Shown: piece by piece, positions 20,541 to 31,197 of the stretch
Layout of the letters: each line of letters starts with the position of its first letter
Numbering within the stretch: position 1 is the stretch's first letter
Program-made: the position numbers and the translations under genes
Notes under the pieces: generated by a model
What the model saw: the letters and a program-made list of their open reading frames with translations, nothing else
Databases searched by the model: none
Told to the model about the DNA's origin: nothing
DNA from: Tetradesmus obliquus
Taxonomy: Eukaryota; Chlorophyta; Chlorophyceae; Sphaeropleales; Scenedesmaceae
Direction: 5' to 3'
Assembly: GCA_030272155.1 (NCBI GenBank)
Contig: CP126205.1
Coordinates: 3,398,501 to 3,462,500, forward strand
Length of the DNA stretch: 64,000 nucleotides

Positions 20541-23500
20541 TGCTAATCGACAACATTGTTGACACACTCCAGATACCGACCACCCAGACCTGCAGGCGAA
20601 CCTATGGGTCAACCAGCGAGAGATCGCTGGCAATGGACTGGATGATGATGGAAATGGCGTTATTGACGACGTGAATGGTGGGTTTGACATAGGCCTGGAC
20701 AACTTCTTGAATGTGCTGCTTGTGCGCCTATCCTACCCTGCTGCACAGACAAATTGGCCCAAGCAACTCTTTGAGGGTGTTTGCGTAACAGCCGACAGCT
20801 CAGGCTCAGGTGCATTGTTTTGTAACAGCTCCATGCGCAAATGGTAGCCTAGCATGTTGGCATTGATAGCGTTGATAATGTCAGAAGTTCAGTGCTGCTG
20901 TGTTGGTGCTTGGAAGTGACTTGAACATCTGGGCTGCTTTGTCACGGCTGCTGCAGGTGCGAACTTCTTTGGTGTGACAACAACTGGCGATATACCACCA
21001 GACAGCCACGGCACACACGTTGCAGGTGAAGGCGGGGACCACAGCTGTACGTTGAGAGTGCTCCTTTTCTGCACAAGACGCTTCAATTGCGCCGCAGTCA
21101 AGCGGCATAACTTGTACGTGGACATATTTGTGGCCTCAGACATACCATGCATGTTGTTGCACGGCAAGGGCGGTGACATGATGTTTCACCAACTCTTGTT
21201 CATTGAAAACTACATGGACGGCTAAATGCTTGCTTGATGCACTGCAGGCATTGTGGGAGCTGTTGGCAACAATGGTGAGTGCATGGCTTGTAGTGGAATT
21301 GATGGATGTGCTGTTTGTTGCAGTTGATCAGACGGATCAGATGTCGACATTGTGCTTGCAACGTATGCAGCACTGCGCACAAGCATCACATCTGCAATGT
21401 ATGGAGCCAAATACGTGGCATGCTGTTGTTGAGTGAACGTACATGTGGCGAACAAAGCTAGCAATAATTCACAGGCACAAGCTGCTGCGCTTTAAACCAT
21501 ACTTTTGTGGTACATCTGGGCGGATCTGGACAGCTTGATGACAGGCAGCGCCTCAGGATGTGGTCAGAAGCTTATCATCAATGTCCCCGATATACGTTGC
21601 TGCTGTTTGTGATGAGGTCCCTGCCCCTGCTGCCGCCGGCTTGCCGTACAACACACGCAGGCGTTGGCGTCTCTGGTATCATGCAGAACGTGCGGCTGAT
21701 GTGCCTCAGCACCATTGACGAAAACGACAACAGCCCCCTCGGCTTCCACTTTGCTGCTTTACGTGCGTTTGATTATGCAATCAAGCAGGGCGTGGACGTC
21801 ATCAACAACTCGTGAGTGGTGGCCAGTTTACGCAGCAGCTACCTGCATTTGTCACACATGGGTGCACCTCATTGCGGGTGCAGAGCAAGCTGGCCCTGTC
21901 CGAGCTAGGATCCTAGGTTGTCAGGCACACTGGCTGCAGCGGCAGCAGGAGTCTCTCAGCTGTGGCAGTTGAGCTGCTGGCACGTTGTTATTGCACTAAC
22001 TGCTAGTGTGGCAGTCGCTTCAAGATGCTACAAGCAGTCTCCCGCTCCATGCCACACATAGCTGGCATGTGAACTTCCATATCCAGGTGGCGACTCGAAC
22101 CTCAGACATTGGATGTACCCGTGCATGCGGTTGCTGCAACAAGGCTATCGTCCATAACATGTGCATGTGCTCTGTCCTACCAATGTCGCAGGTGGGGCGA
22201 TCCGGTGCTCATCGACCAGAGGTCTGATGTATTCAGAAACTTTGCAGACCTGTACAGAAGAGCATATTCCACGTTGAAGGTGAGCTCAACAAGATGTGTG
22301 GCATACATATTTATATAAGATATTTCTGCATACACCTCTGTCAGGGCCGGATCTGTTGCGCACTGGCAATGAGAACATACACATGGTAAAAGACTGTTCA
22401 AGTACACCGCTGCTCATCATAAACCCACCTGCAAAACCACGCATCAACTATGCTGCTGTGTACTACCGGCGCTTCCGCTGACAACTGCAGCCGCTGTTCT
22501 CATGCTGGCTGACAACATTGCCTTTTCAGTCTGAATGTTATTCACTCTTAAATTCTAAATGGTGTTGTGGCTTTGCCTTTAATATCATAAAAGTATCATT
22601 CGAAACATGCTATTATCAACAAAAAGCCCGTTAAGCACTGCAACAATCAGCTCACTTTTATGCAGCGTGCACAATGTCAGTGTTTTTAGTTTACTTGCTG
22701 GTCTCAAGCCATGTGTTCATCTAGTTCTGGCTGAACCAGCTGTCAAAGGCGCACATACCCACATTCAAGTATTACTGTATCTTGGAAACTGCAGAAAGAA
22801 GGCATTGTTGTGGTGTGGGCTGCCGGCAACGAGGGTGAAGACTTGGATGGCAGGGTGACCAAGGTGCCCAGTGGTATCCTGCCTGTGGAGCAAGGGCTAC
22901 CTGTCTACCTGCAGGCAAGTATTTCTTGGTTGAAACAATGCTGCTTGCAGAGATGCTGCGAGGTTCAGCTGCTCGGTACATACACTGTGCCATGCACATG
23001 GCAGCATCAAAACTTAGTTTCAAGTAATCACAGAGTATCGGGTTAATGAATGAACTGCGTGCAGGTCCTGCCTTCCATTGCTAGTTTGTAGCGCACAGTC
23101 ATTTATGGCAACACCAGGTTGGCATGGTCAGTAATGTTTGACTACGTCAAGCGTCACTCAAACGTGGCCCTAGGCCTGCCATATGTTGTAACTTTGTATC
23201 AAATTTATGTTCTGGGCTGACGTGCTCTGCGTCTTTTTGCAGCTGAACGTGGCCAACACGGACCAACGGGACAACCTGAATACCAGAGTGCTGGAAGATG
23301 GTACAATCGGCTTTGGCAGCAACTTCGGAGCAACAGAGGTTGACCTCGCAGCACCAGGTGACTCAAACTAGCACAAGCAAGAGCGCTGCATTTTCTGCAG
23401 TGCCTGTTCTGAGCTAGCGCGTACAGCCAGACAAGTCACACTGCAGCTGTACAGTACAGTTGTCACAAAATGGCAGCTACATTGACAACATGCGCACTCC

Positions 23501-26500
23501 GCGCATGCGCACGGCTGCTGTATCTGTAGGTTCAGCTGTAGCTCTGCGCAGTGTGACCTTTACTGATGCATTACTTGGGCCTGGGCAGATACAATATCTT
23601 CAGCTGCCTGATTCGTCTGTGCTGGTGGACTGCAGGCACAGACATTTTGTCTACCACCCCCCTTGCCCCTACGGATGACACGCCGCCTTTCTACGGCAAC
23701 AAAACTGGTGTGTGGCATGCAACACATAGATGCTGGAGTACGCAGTGTGATTGTTGTGTCAATCATGCATAGGCAGACACATTGCGTTCCACAGTACAGT
23801 GAGTGGGCATCAGCCTATCGGAGTCCGCACGACTACTGAAGTTCAACCTGCAACTGTCATTGAGATTTGAACATTGCAGATACCATCTAACGGACTGGCA
23901 CCCTGTCAAATGATCATGCCGATCTGTTGTGTAAGAACTGGGGCTTGGTGTGCTGCAGGCACCTCTATGTCATCACCTATGGTTGCTGGAGCTGTTGGGC
24001 TGTGCCTGTCAGCACTCATCACTGACACCTGCGACCCCACTTCAAGCTTCACCAAGGCAAGAGAGGAACTCAGGCTGTCTGTACAATGTCCCTCAATTTG
24101 GAGATTGAACAGACTGGCTATCTCTGCTCGCAACGCAATTGGATCACTCGCTTGCTGAAAGTATGGTTACAACAAGAACGTGTTAGGCACTAAGGTACCA
24201 AGGTAAGAAAGTGCAAGACACATTCTGACCCTCCTGTCTTTCTATTGTGCAAGGCAGGCTCGCAGTGGTTTGTTGCCGCCAGGGTCCTGGACATTCAACT
24301 GTATGTCTGTCATGCTTACAAGAGCAATGGCTACATATCACAACAGTGGTACCCACCTGCTGCTGTTGCAACCACTCCTGTTTGCAGGTGGACAGGGCCC
24401 ACATTGCTTGGCACTGTGTGCGTACACGCGGCGACCCCGTCACAGGCAATGCAAGCCTCACTGCCACTGGCACAAGGTTGAACGTCGACGCATCAGTCGC
24501 TTGCTGCCTCCATGCTTGCAAGTGAGTTTGCCTTTTTGCTTGAGCCCCGTAACCTGTGATGCTTTTGACATTAGTACCGCAGGCAGCATTACTAGCGTAG
24601 CAACGAAGCATGGATAGCTCTATGCTAGTCAATGCTGATTTGCTGATGGTTTTGGGTATCAACTGTCATGACATGCGTCAGCACTGCTTCATTTCACGAT
24701 TGCTAATGAAACAGCAAAGGAGCCAGGTTAATGACGGTGTAATCGGCTGACTTCCTGCCAGTCAGTGCCACCATGTGTTAGGCAGGTGCAGCTGTTGCAG
24801 CAAGTTGCATGTGCAACGAACGAATGATCAGCAGCTGTTGCCCGCTGACATGCCGCTGACGGTCCCCACCTGTGCTGCTAGGCAGATTGTGTAGTGGATT
24901 CCGAGTGAAGTAGCATCCTGCAGCAACCGTCTGAGCTACAAAGCAGTGATCAGCTATGCTACTATGGTTTTAGATCTATGTTTTTAAAATTTGTGCAGCT
25001 ATACTTCTGGTTAGAAGTAGTCGTCTTCGTAAACCATGCACACCTTGAAGCTGGTGACTAACGGTTGTTGGTGCAAACACACACACAAACCCCCGTAGGA
25101 AAACACCATGCCCGCCCAAGATCAAGCCGTGGCCTGGCAAGGAAGACAAGGTCAAAGATGACAAGCACGGCAAGAGGGACAAGGAGGTAATCCCTATCAT
25201 TGAGAGCGTGGAAGCGTCACTCAATGTCACCGCCGCCATCGGGCCAACCGTCAAGCCTGTGAACGTGACGCGCTTCAACGTCACGCTGCTCAACAACATC
25301 ACCAGGGTTGAGAAGAAGGACAAGAAGGAGAAAGGCGACAAGGGCAAGAGGGGGGGCCCCTTCATCAAGGGCACACTTGAGGGGCCCTTTGAGAAGAAAG
25401 AAGACAAGGAGGGAGGCAGGTATGTGTCAGCATGCCGTCCAAGCATCTTGCTAGCATGGCATGGGCCACTGTGCATTTGTTACTTGGCCAACTTTAGAAG
25501 ACACTTTACACACGTGCCGCGTACATTCAATTTGAGGAAGAGCAATCGCAGATGGCAAAATCATTGATGTGCATGTTGTGTCCTCCCTGCTTCATGATGC
25601 AGGAGCCCCAGCCCATCACCTTCTCCATCGCCCTCTCCATCCCCTTCGCCATCGCCCAGCCCATCACCCGGCCCCAGCCCAAGCCCCAGCCCAAGCCCAA
25701 GCCCAAGCCCAAGCCCAAGCCCAAGCCCAAGCCCAAGCCCAAGCCCAAGCCCAAGCCCAAGCCCAAGCCCCAACGCCAGCCCAAGCCCAAGCCCAAGCCC
25801 AAGCCCAAGCCCAAGCCCAAGCCCAAGCCCAAGCCCAAGCCCAAGCCCAAGCCCAAGCCCAAGCCCAAGCCCAAGCCCAAGCCCAAGCCCAAGCCCAAGC
25901 CCAAGCCCCAGCCCCAGCCCAAGCCCCAGCCCCAGCCCCAGCCCCTCTCTAAGCCCTGAGGCCAAGCCTGGGAAGGCCGGCAAGCCAGGCAAGGACGATC
26001 ACAAGAGCAAAGACGACACTCAGATGGGTAGCCTGAGGACTGGTGCTTCACACAGCCCCAGCCCCAGCCCGTCCCCAAGCCCTAGCCCTAGCCCTAGCCC
26101 TTCCCCATCACCATCACCAAGCCCTTCCCCCTCACCAAGCCCTAGCCCATCACCTTCACCATCACCCTCGCCATCCCTCTCCCCATCACCAAGCCCTTCA
26201 CCGTCACCCAGCCCCTCCCCATCCCCATCCCCCTCCCCTTCACCCAGCCCCAGCCCCTCCCCATCACCCAGCCCCAGCCCCAGCCCCAGCCCCAGCCCCA
26301 GCCCCAGCCCCAGCCCCAGCCCGTCACCCAGCCCCTCTCCTAGCCCCAGCCCGTCACCCATCCCTAAGAAGGAGAAGCCAGGCAAGCCGGAGAAGCTTGA
26401 GCTGGAGAAGCCCCCTAAGCCTGAGAAGCCTGTCGAGTTTGAGCGGGTGCCTATTGCGCAGAATGTCACAGCGAAAGTGAACGTCACAGTCCTGCTGCAG

Positions 26501-27464
26501 CCCGTCAAGCTGCCGGTCAACGTCACCCAGTACGACGTGACGCTGCTCAGCAACGTCACAGAGATCGGCAAGGACAAGAAGGACAAGGAGGACAAGTTCA
26601 AGCCTGAGAAGCCTGAGAAGCTTGAGGGCAAGAAGGAGGAGAAGTAAGCAGAGCTGTTGTTGAACAACAGGAATGCCAGCGTTGCATGTAGATACTGCTG
26701 GGACGTGGACGTAGGAAGGCACACTGCAAATGACGGGCTGCAACACCACGTGATGTTCAAAGTCAATGCCAGCATGCCTCTCATTGCAAAGAACACCTGC
26801 CATAGCACTGCATGCCGTGTGCAGCTCGGCAGTCCATGTGCAGCCGCATTGCCTTCATCTCAACTTGTTGTCACGTTGCTTGCACTCTTGCTGCAGGCAG
26901 GAGTCACCCAGCCCTTCACCCAACCCGTCCCCCCGCCCATCTCCCAGCGCTTCACCGTCTCCCAGCCCCAGCCCCAGTCCCAGCCCAAGCCCAAGCCCAA
27001 GCCCTTCACCCAGCCCTTCACCTAGCCCTTCACCTAGCCCTAGCCCCAGCCCCAGCCCCAGCCCCAGCCCCAACCCCAGTCCCAGCCCCAGCCCCAGCCC
27101 CAGCCCCAGCCCCAGCCCCAGCCCCAGCCCCAGCCCCAGCCCCAGCCCCAGCCCCAGCCCCAGCCCCAGCCCCAGCCCCAGCCCCAGCCCCAGCCCCAGC
27201 CCCAGCCCCAGCCCCAGCCCTTCACCTTCTCCTTCACCGAGCCTCAGCCCCAGCCCAAGCCCAAGCCCATCACCAAGCCCCAGCCCCAGCCCCAGCCCTG
27301 AGGCCGGCAAGCCAGAGAAGAAGCTTGAGGACAAGCCCGAGCTCAAGCCTGTGCTGGTGAAGGATGAGGGCATCCAGCGTGAGGATAGAATGGGTGCGGG
27401 AGGCGCGTGGGCGCCTGGCAGCTTCGACTCAATCTTCACGTCCTTCGCCAACCTGCTGGGTTAG
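17954..27464 (+). CDS. Secreted subtilisin-like serine protease (S8) with Ser-Pro-rich C-terminus, paralogue 2
   Basis: Exons: 17954-18262, 18462-18560, 18897-18970, 19581-19693, 19988-20203, 20573-20677, 20957-21025, 21248-21274, 21661-21811, 22192-22279, 22795-22914, 23243-23357, 23636-23707, 23959-24056, 24388-24521, 25099-25419, 25603-26643, 26897-27464. These join in frame to about 1,239 aa. After a signal peptide ([14 protein letters not shown]) come Asp267 (IVDGGCDTDHPDL), His323 (SHGTHVAG), Asn429 (WAAGNEG) and Ser522 (GTSMSSP). Exon number, sizes and phases match paralogue 1 in the protease part, so they arose by tandem duplication. The tail differs. Exon 25099-25419 carries an extra diverged N-glycosylation module; then come (SP)n, a canonical NVT module, (SP)n and the shared end (TSFANLLG). 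The intron after 22914 uses a GC donor as in paralogue 1. The exon ending at 24056 may use GC or a downstream GT in the same phase. Secreted wall or hatching protease is the likely role. Confidence 0.88.
19911..19948 (+). repeat. (CTG)n tract before a subtilase 2 acceptor
   Basis: About twelve CTG units on the sense strand end roughly 40 bases before the acceptor of exon 19988-20203. Confidence 0.9.
20457..20539 (+). repeat. Interrupted (CTG)n tract before a subtilase 2 acceptor
   Basis: Two CTG runs separated by CCGTTGCTG and GATGCCGCC, ending about 33 bases before the acceptor of exon 20573-20677. Confidence 0.85.
25675..25925 (+). repeat. (CCCAAG)n Ser-Pro coding repeat, exon 17 of subtilase 2
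   Basis: A nearly pure hexamer array read as AGC CCA = Ser-Pro. It uses CCA where other arrays use CCC, so this tract expanded independently. Other frames give KP and QA repeats, which are artefacts. Confidence 0.9.
26050..26365 (+). repeat. Mixed Ser-Pro coding repeat, exon 17 of subtilase 2
   Basis: CCATCA, CCCTCC and CCCCAG codon pairs encode a second Ser-Pro tract after a [10 protein letters not shown] linker and before the canonical NVT module. Confidence 0.85.
26900..27300 (+). repeat. (CCCCAG)n Ser-Pro coding repeat, last exon of subtilase 2
   Basis: The array is densest at 27040-27220, followed by [13 protein letters not shown] and the conserved C-terminal tail. Confidence 0.9.
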
Positions 27465-30027
27465 GTTTGGATGCTGGGTTAGTGTCACTTACACACAGGT
27501 GGTGGCAATGCCCTGCCAGATTAAAAGGCGCATCTTCAGATGCATGGCTTTGCATACGTGATCAGCAGGGCATGGCATGTAGTAATGGATGACTTCTCTT
27601 TCTTGTTGGTGGGAAGCCCACAACGGTGGCTTCGGCTTAGAGCGCTGCGGTGTAGTGCAGCTGCTCCAAGGGAAGCCAGACAAGTGGAGTCTCACATGCT
27701 GGTAGTCAGGAGTTTGCTGCGTGATCAGATACTTTTGTGGTAGACCATGGGTGACTGTGGGCTCAAGCGTGATCAGGCTGGTAGTAAAACTTGTTCAACA
27801 ACACACGTCGTGACTGCTGCCCTATGAGTTTGTGGTCATTGTGCAAATGGTTTTGTACAGCAAACTGCTGTGCCAAAACACTGCTATGCTGTGCAAGATA
27901 ATTGTGAGGTCAATGCATGCATGCACGCATATGCATAAGCATAATACTGTGCCGCTGCTGGCAGTTGTTCACTCTTCAGGGATATACTTTCACCAGCACA
28001 GAGATGCAGCCGCCATGCTAAGAAGCATTGGTGGCCATACCTTGCCGCACCGGGCAGATGCGGCTGTCTGATATGTAACAAGATGGCCTATGTATACTAT
28101 AGGCAGCTACGTAGTCCGGTTGCTTATCATAAGTGGAGCATCAAGCTACACAACCAACTTGGCCGCGCCTTGCGCATGCCTAGCAATGAGCCTCAGACTT
28201 TGAGAGGATGTGCGCGGCGCTGATGTACTGTTATCACGTTACATTCCCACCGCAATCAGAAGGCTGTTGAAGATCACAGAAGAACAAGGCAGACGTCTGG
28301 CATAGTGACTCAGCACCAGCTGGAACTGCAGCATCCCCCAGCAATTTCAGAGCCCGCTGCAGTACATGCACATGTCATGTTGATATTGCACGCTGGGACG
28401 CCGCGCTGCATGCAAACCTGGCGATGCTGCAGTTGATGATGCTGTATTGATGACGCACAGTGCAAACATAGCAGCTTTCTGCAGACCACCAATGTGCTTC
28501 ACGAAGTGTTAGCTGCGCTCTCAGGAGGCGGCGCCAACGGCCTTATCGATGCAATTGTACAGCATGATGCTGCGGGCTTGACTGGATCAACACTGTACAT
28601 CGCATGTGTTGTTGATGGGTAACATGATGAAGATGAACGCATGTGTTGATGCCGCAGCCTGCAAGTTGCAACAACAGGGTTACACCTCTTGCGACTACTG
28701 ACACCTGATGTGATCACGCCATACGTATGGCAGCTGCGAAACGGCATGCATGCAGATTGCTGGAGGCTGCGTGTTTGTCCAAAGCACTGCTGCCGCGACA
28801 GGAGCTCACTAGAACAGTTTGTAAGAACACGGGCGGGCGTACAGGGTGTATAATGTACTGGTTACATTGCTGATGCCCACTGCAAGCAGTGGAGGCACTC
28901 AGCATAGGCAAGCCACATGGTCACAGCAGTGGCGCGCAAACCCACAGCCACAGCAACTAAGATTGCAGTGCGGCAGGTTTGCGCCACACTGTGCACGACA
29001 AACGCGGCTGTTTTGGCACTGGAGCACCCTCACGCTCTGCAAAACCACGCAGACCTGGAACAACAAGCCCAAAATGAAGACAACCAACACGAAGCACAGA
29101 ACGTACTCAACACACCCAATGCAGATGTCAAGGACCAAGAACACACCCACATGGATCCGAAGAGGAGCACACATGCCGACTGTCGCTGCGCACATCAGCA
29201 CGTGCTGGCTGGCACATGCTGCTGTGCAACAGCGGCTCAAAACCCGAGCGGTCGAAACCCGAACACACGCTAGTAACCTTTTGCAACAGCTGCACATCTG
29301 TCAACTCCTGCTGCGAACAGTAGGGCGCACATGCTCCCACACTGTTCGACTAGCAATGTATACAGCCAAGGCAACAGCAGCCCCTCAGTGTGCGCGCACC
29401 CTCACATATGCAGCACCTCGGCCGGCAATGCACGCACGCTCCTCACAGCACCCCTCCGCCGCTCAACACTCCTCTCTCAGCACACGGAGCGCCGCCGCCA
29501 GGACAATGATCCGGCAATCTGAGCGTCACACACACCAACAGCAGGCGCCGCAGCGCAACATCACTGCAGCTGCTGCACCTGCGTTCCTGCAGCACACGCA
29601 GCTGCCTGCACAGCGCACCACAGCACAGTCACCGCCGCACAACGCACAGCAGTGACATGTCCTGCATGCAAATGTAACAGGCATATGCAATGGTGACTGC
29701 TTGTCAACACCACATGCTGCGCTGCTTATTCACAGCAGCTGATCGCGCAGGCCCAGGCCCATCTGAAATGCTCAATGGCGCCCGCAGCACTGCTACAACT
29801 CTCCTCTCCGCTGCTGCCCTGCATCCGCAGCCGCGGCTGGTTGCAGCACCTTCATAGGTTGTGCACCGGCCGCCGCGCAAAAGCAGCACAGCGGCTGCTG
29901 CTGCCCTCCTGAAACCCGCCTAAACCAGCAAGACCTCGCGCAGCACGACAGCTGTCAGCCGCTGCTGAACAGCCGCATGCTGCACGCAAGATCTGCTGTT
30001 CATCTACAGCACTATGCAGCCGGTTGC
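27465..30027. other. Convergent spacer between subtilase 2 and FAD6
   Basis: No gene recognised. The left part repeats subtilase 3'-flank sequence (27757-27777). At 28900-29660 the + strand is rich in ACA and CAC triplets and holds a 269-codon open frame. That frame has no recognisable domain and strongly skewed composition, so I treat it as non-coding, perhaps FAD6 3' untranslated sequence read backwards. A TGTAA (about 28074) could end the subtilase 2 transcript. Confidence 0.45.
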
Positions 30028-31144
30028 CTAGGGTGTGTTGGGGATGACCTTGCGCTGCACCTCGAAGAAGGGCTCGGGCTGCGCCTGGTCAAACGGCACG
30101 TAGTTCTTCTTCTCGTCGTACACGTGCAGCTCTGCGGGGTGACGGGAGCAGGACAGGGGAAGTACAGCAGAGCGGCAGGTGCGAATCATGGTCAGTACCG
30201 GGGAATGCAGTTGTACAAAGCACAGGCCGTTGTGGCACAGCAAGCATGTGCAGCAGGGTGACAGACGACTACACACAAAGGCTGCGCGCAATGCCCGTGA
30301 ATCACCACCGCATGCAACTGTGCCGCCTGTCTCCACATGCAGCCGCTCGGACATCACCGCCACACCTGTGAAGATGGTCTTCATCATGCGCCAGTTGAAG
30401 GTGCAGCTGGTCATGTACTCGCCCCAGTTCTGCTTGAGGCTCTCGTTGGCCTTGCGCAGGTTGTACCAGGGGATCTTGCTGTTCACGTGGTGCGGCACGT
30501 GCACGCTGATGTCGTGGCACAGGAACTCCACCCAGCGGGGGTACTCGCAGTCCACGGTGCCTGCAGCAGCAGGTTGCAGCAGCAGGATGATGTCAGCGAA
30601 TTGTACAGAGTGAAGTGGTGAGTTCCATGGCACGCTGCCTAAAGGCAACGCAACAGCACATCACAACAGGCCATCCTCAGTCCAAAGACAGCCCACGCTT
30701 CAACACAAGCAGCACTGCTTCGAGTGCTGTGTGACACCACCGCTAGCGCATCAAATGCCGCACCACCCCGCTGCCTGTCGCACCTGACAGCTGCGCCTTG
30801 GCTGCGTTCCACTCCTCCGCAGGCTTGAAGGGGATGTGCGGCGCGGTGTGGTGCACCACGGTGAAGGTGCTCATCCAGAAGTGGTAGCCCAGCCACGGCA
30901 TCAGCCAGTACTTGGCCACGCCAGCCAGCCCCGTGTAGTAGCCCAGGATGGGCAGGCCCACAAAGGCAGCCACGGCGCAGGCGGCCAGGCTCACCAGCAC
31001 CTGAGAGAAGCAGCAGCAGCAGCAGCAGCAGTACATAAGTGAGATGAAGGGTCAGATGATGCTTGGTGGTTACGACTACATGTGATGGGCAGGCCCACAA
31101 AGGCAGCCACGGCGCAGGCGGCAAGGCTCACCAGCAACTGTGAG

Positions 31145-31197
<53 letters not shown>

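Noticed and set aside
28846..29655. 269-codon + strand open frame before FAD6
   Set aside because: Thr/Gln/His/Ala-rich composition from an ACA/CAC-rich stretch, no domain, no splice context, and convergent with FAD6; probably untranslated sequence.
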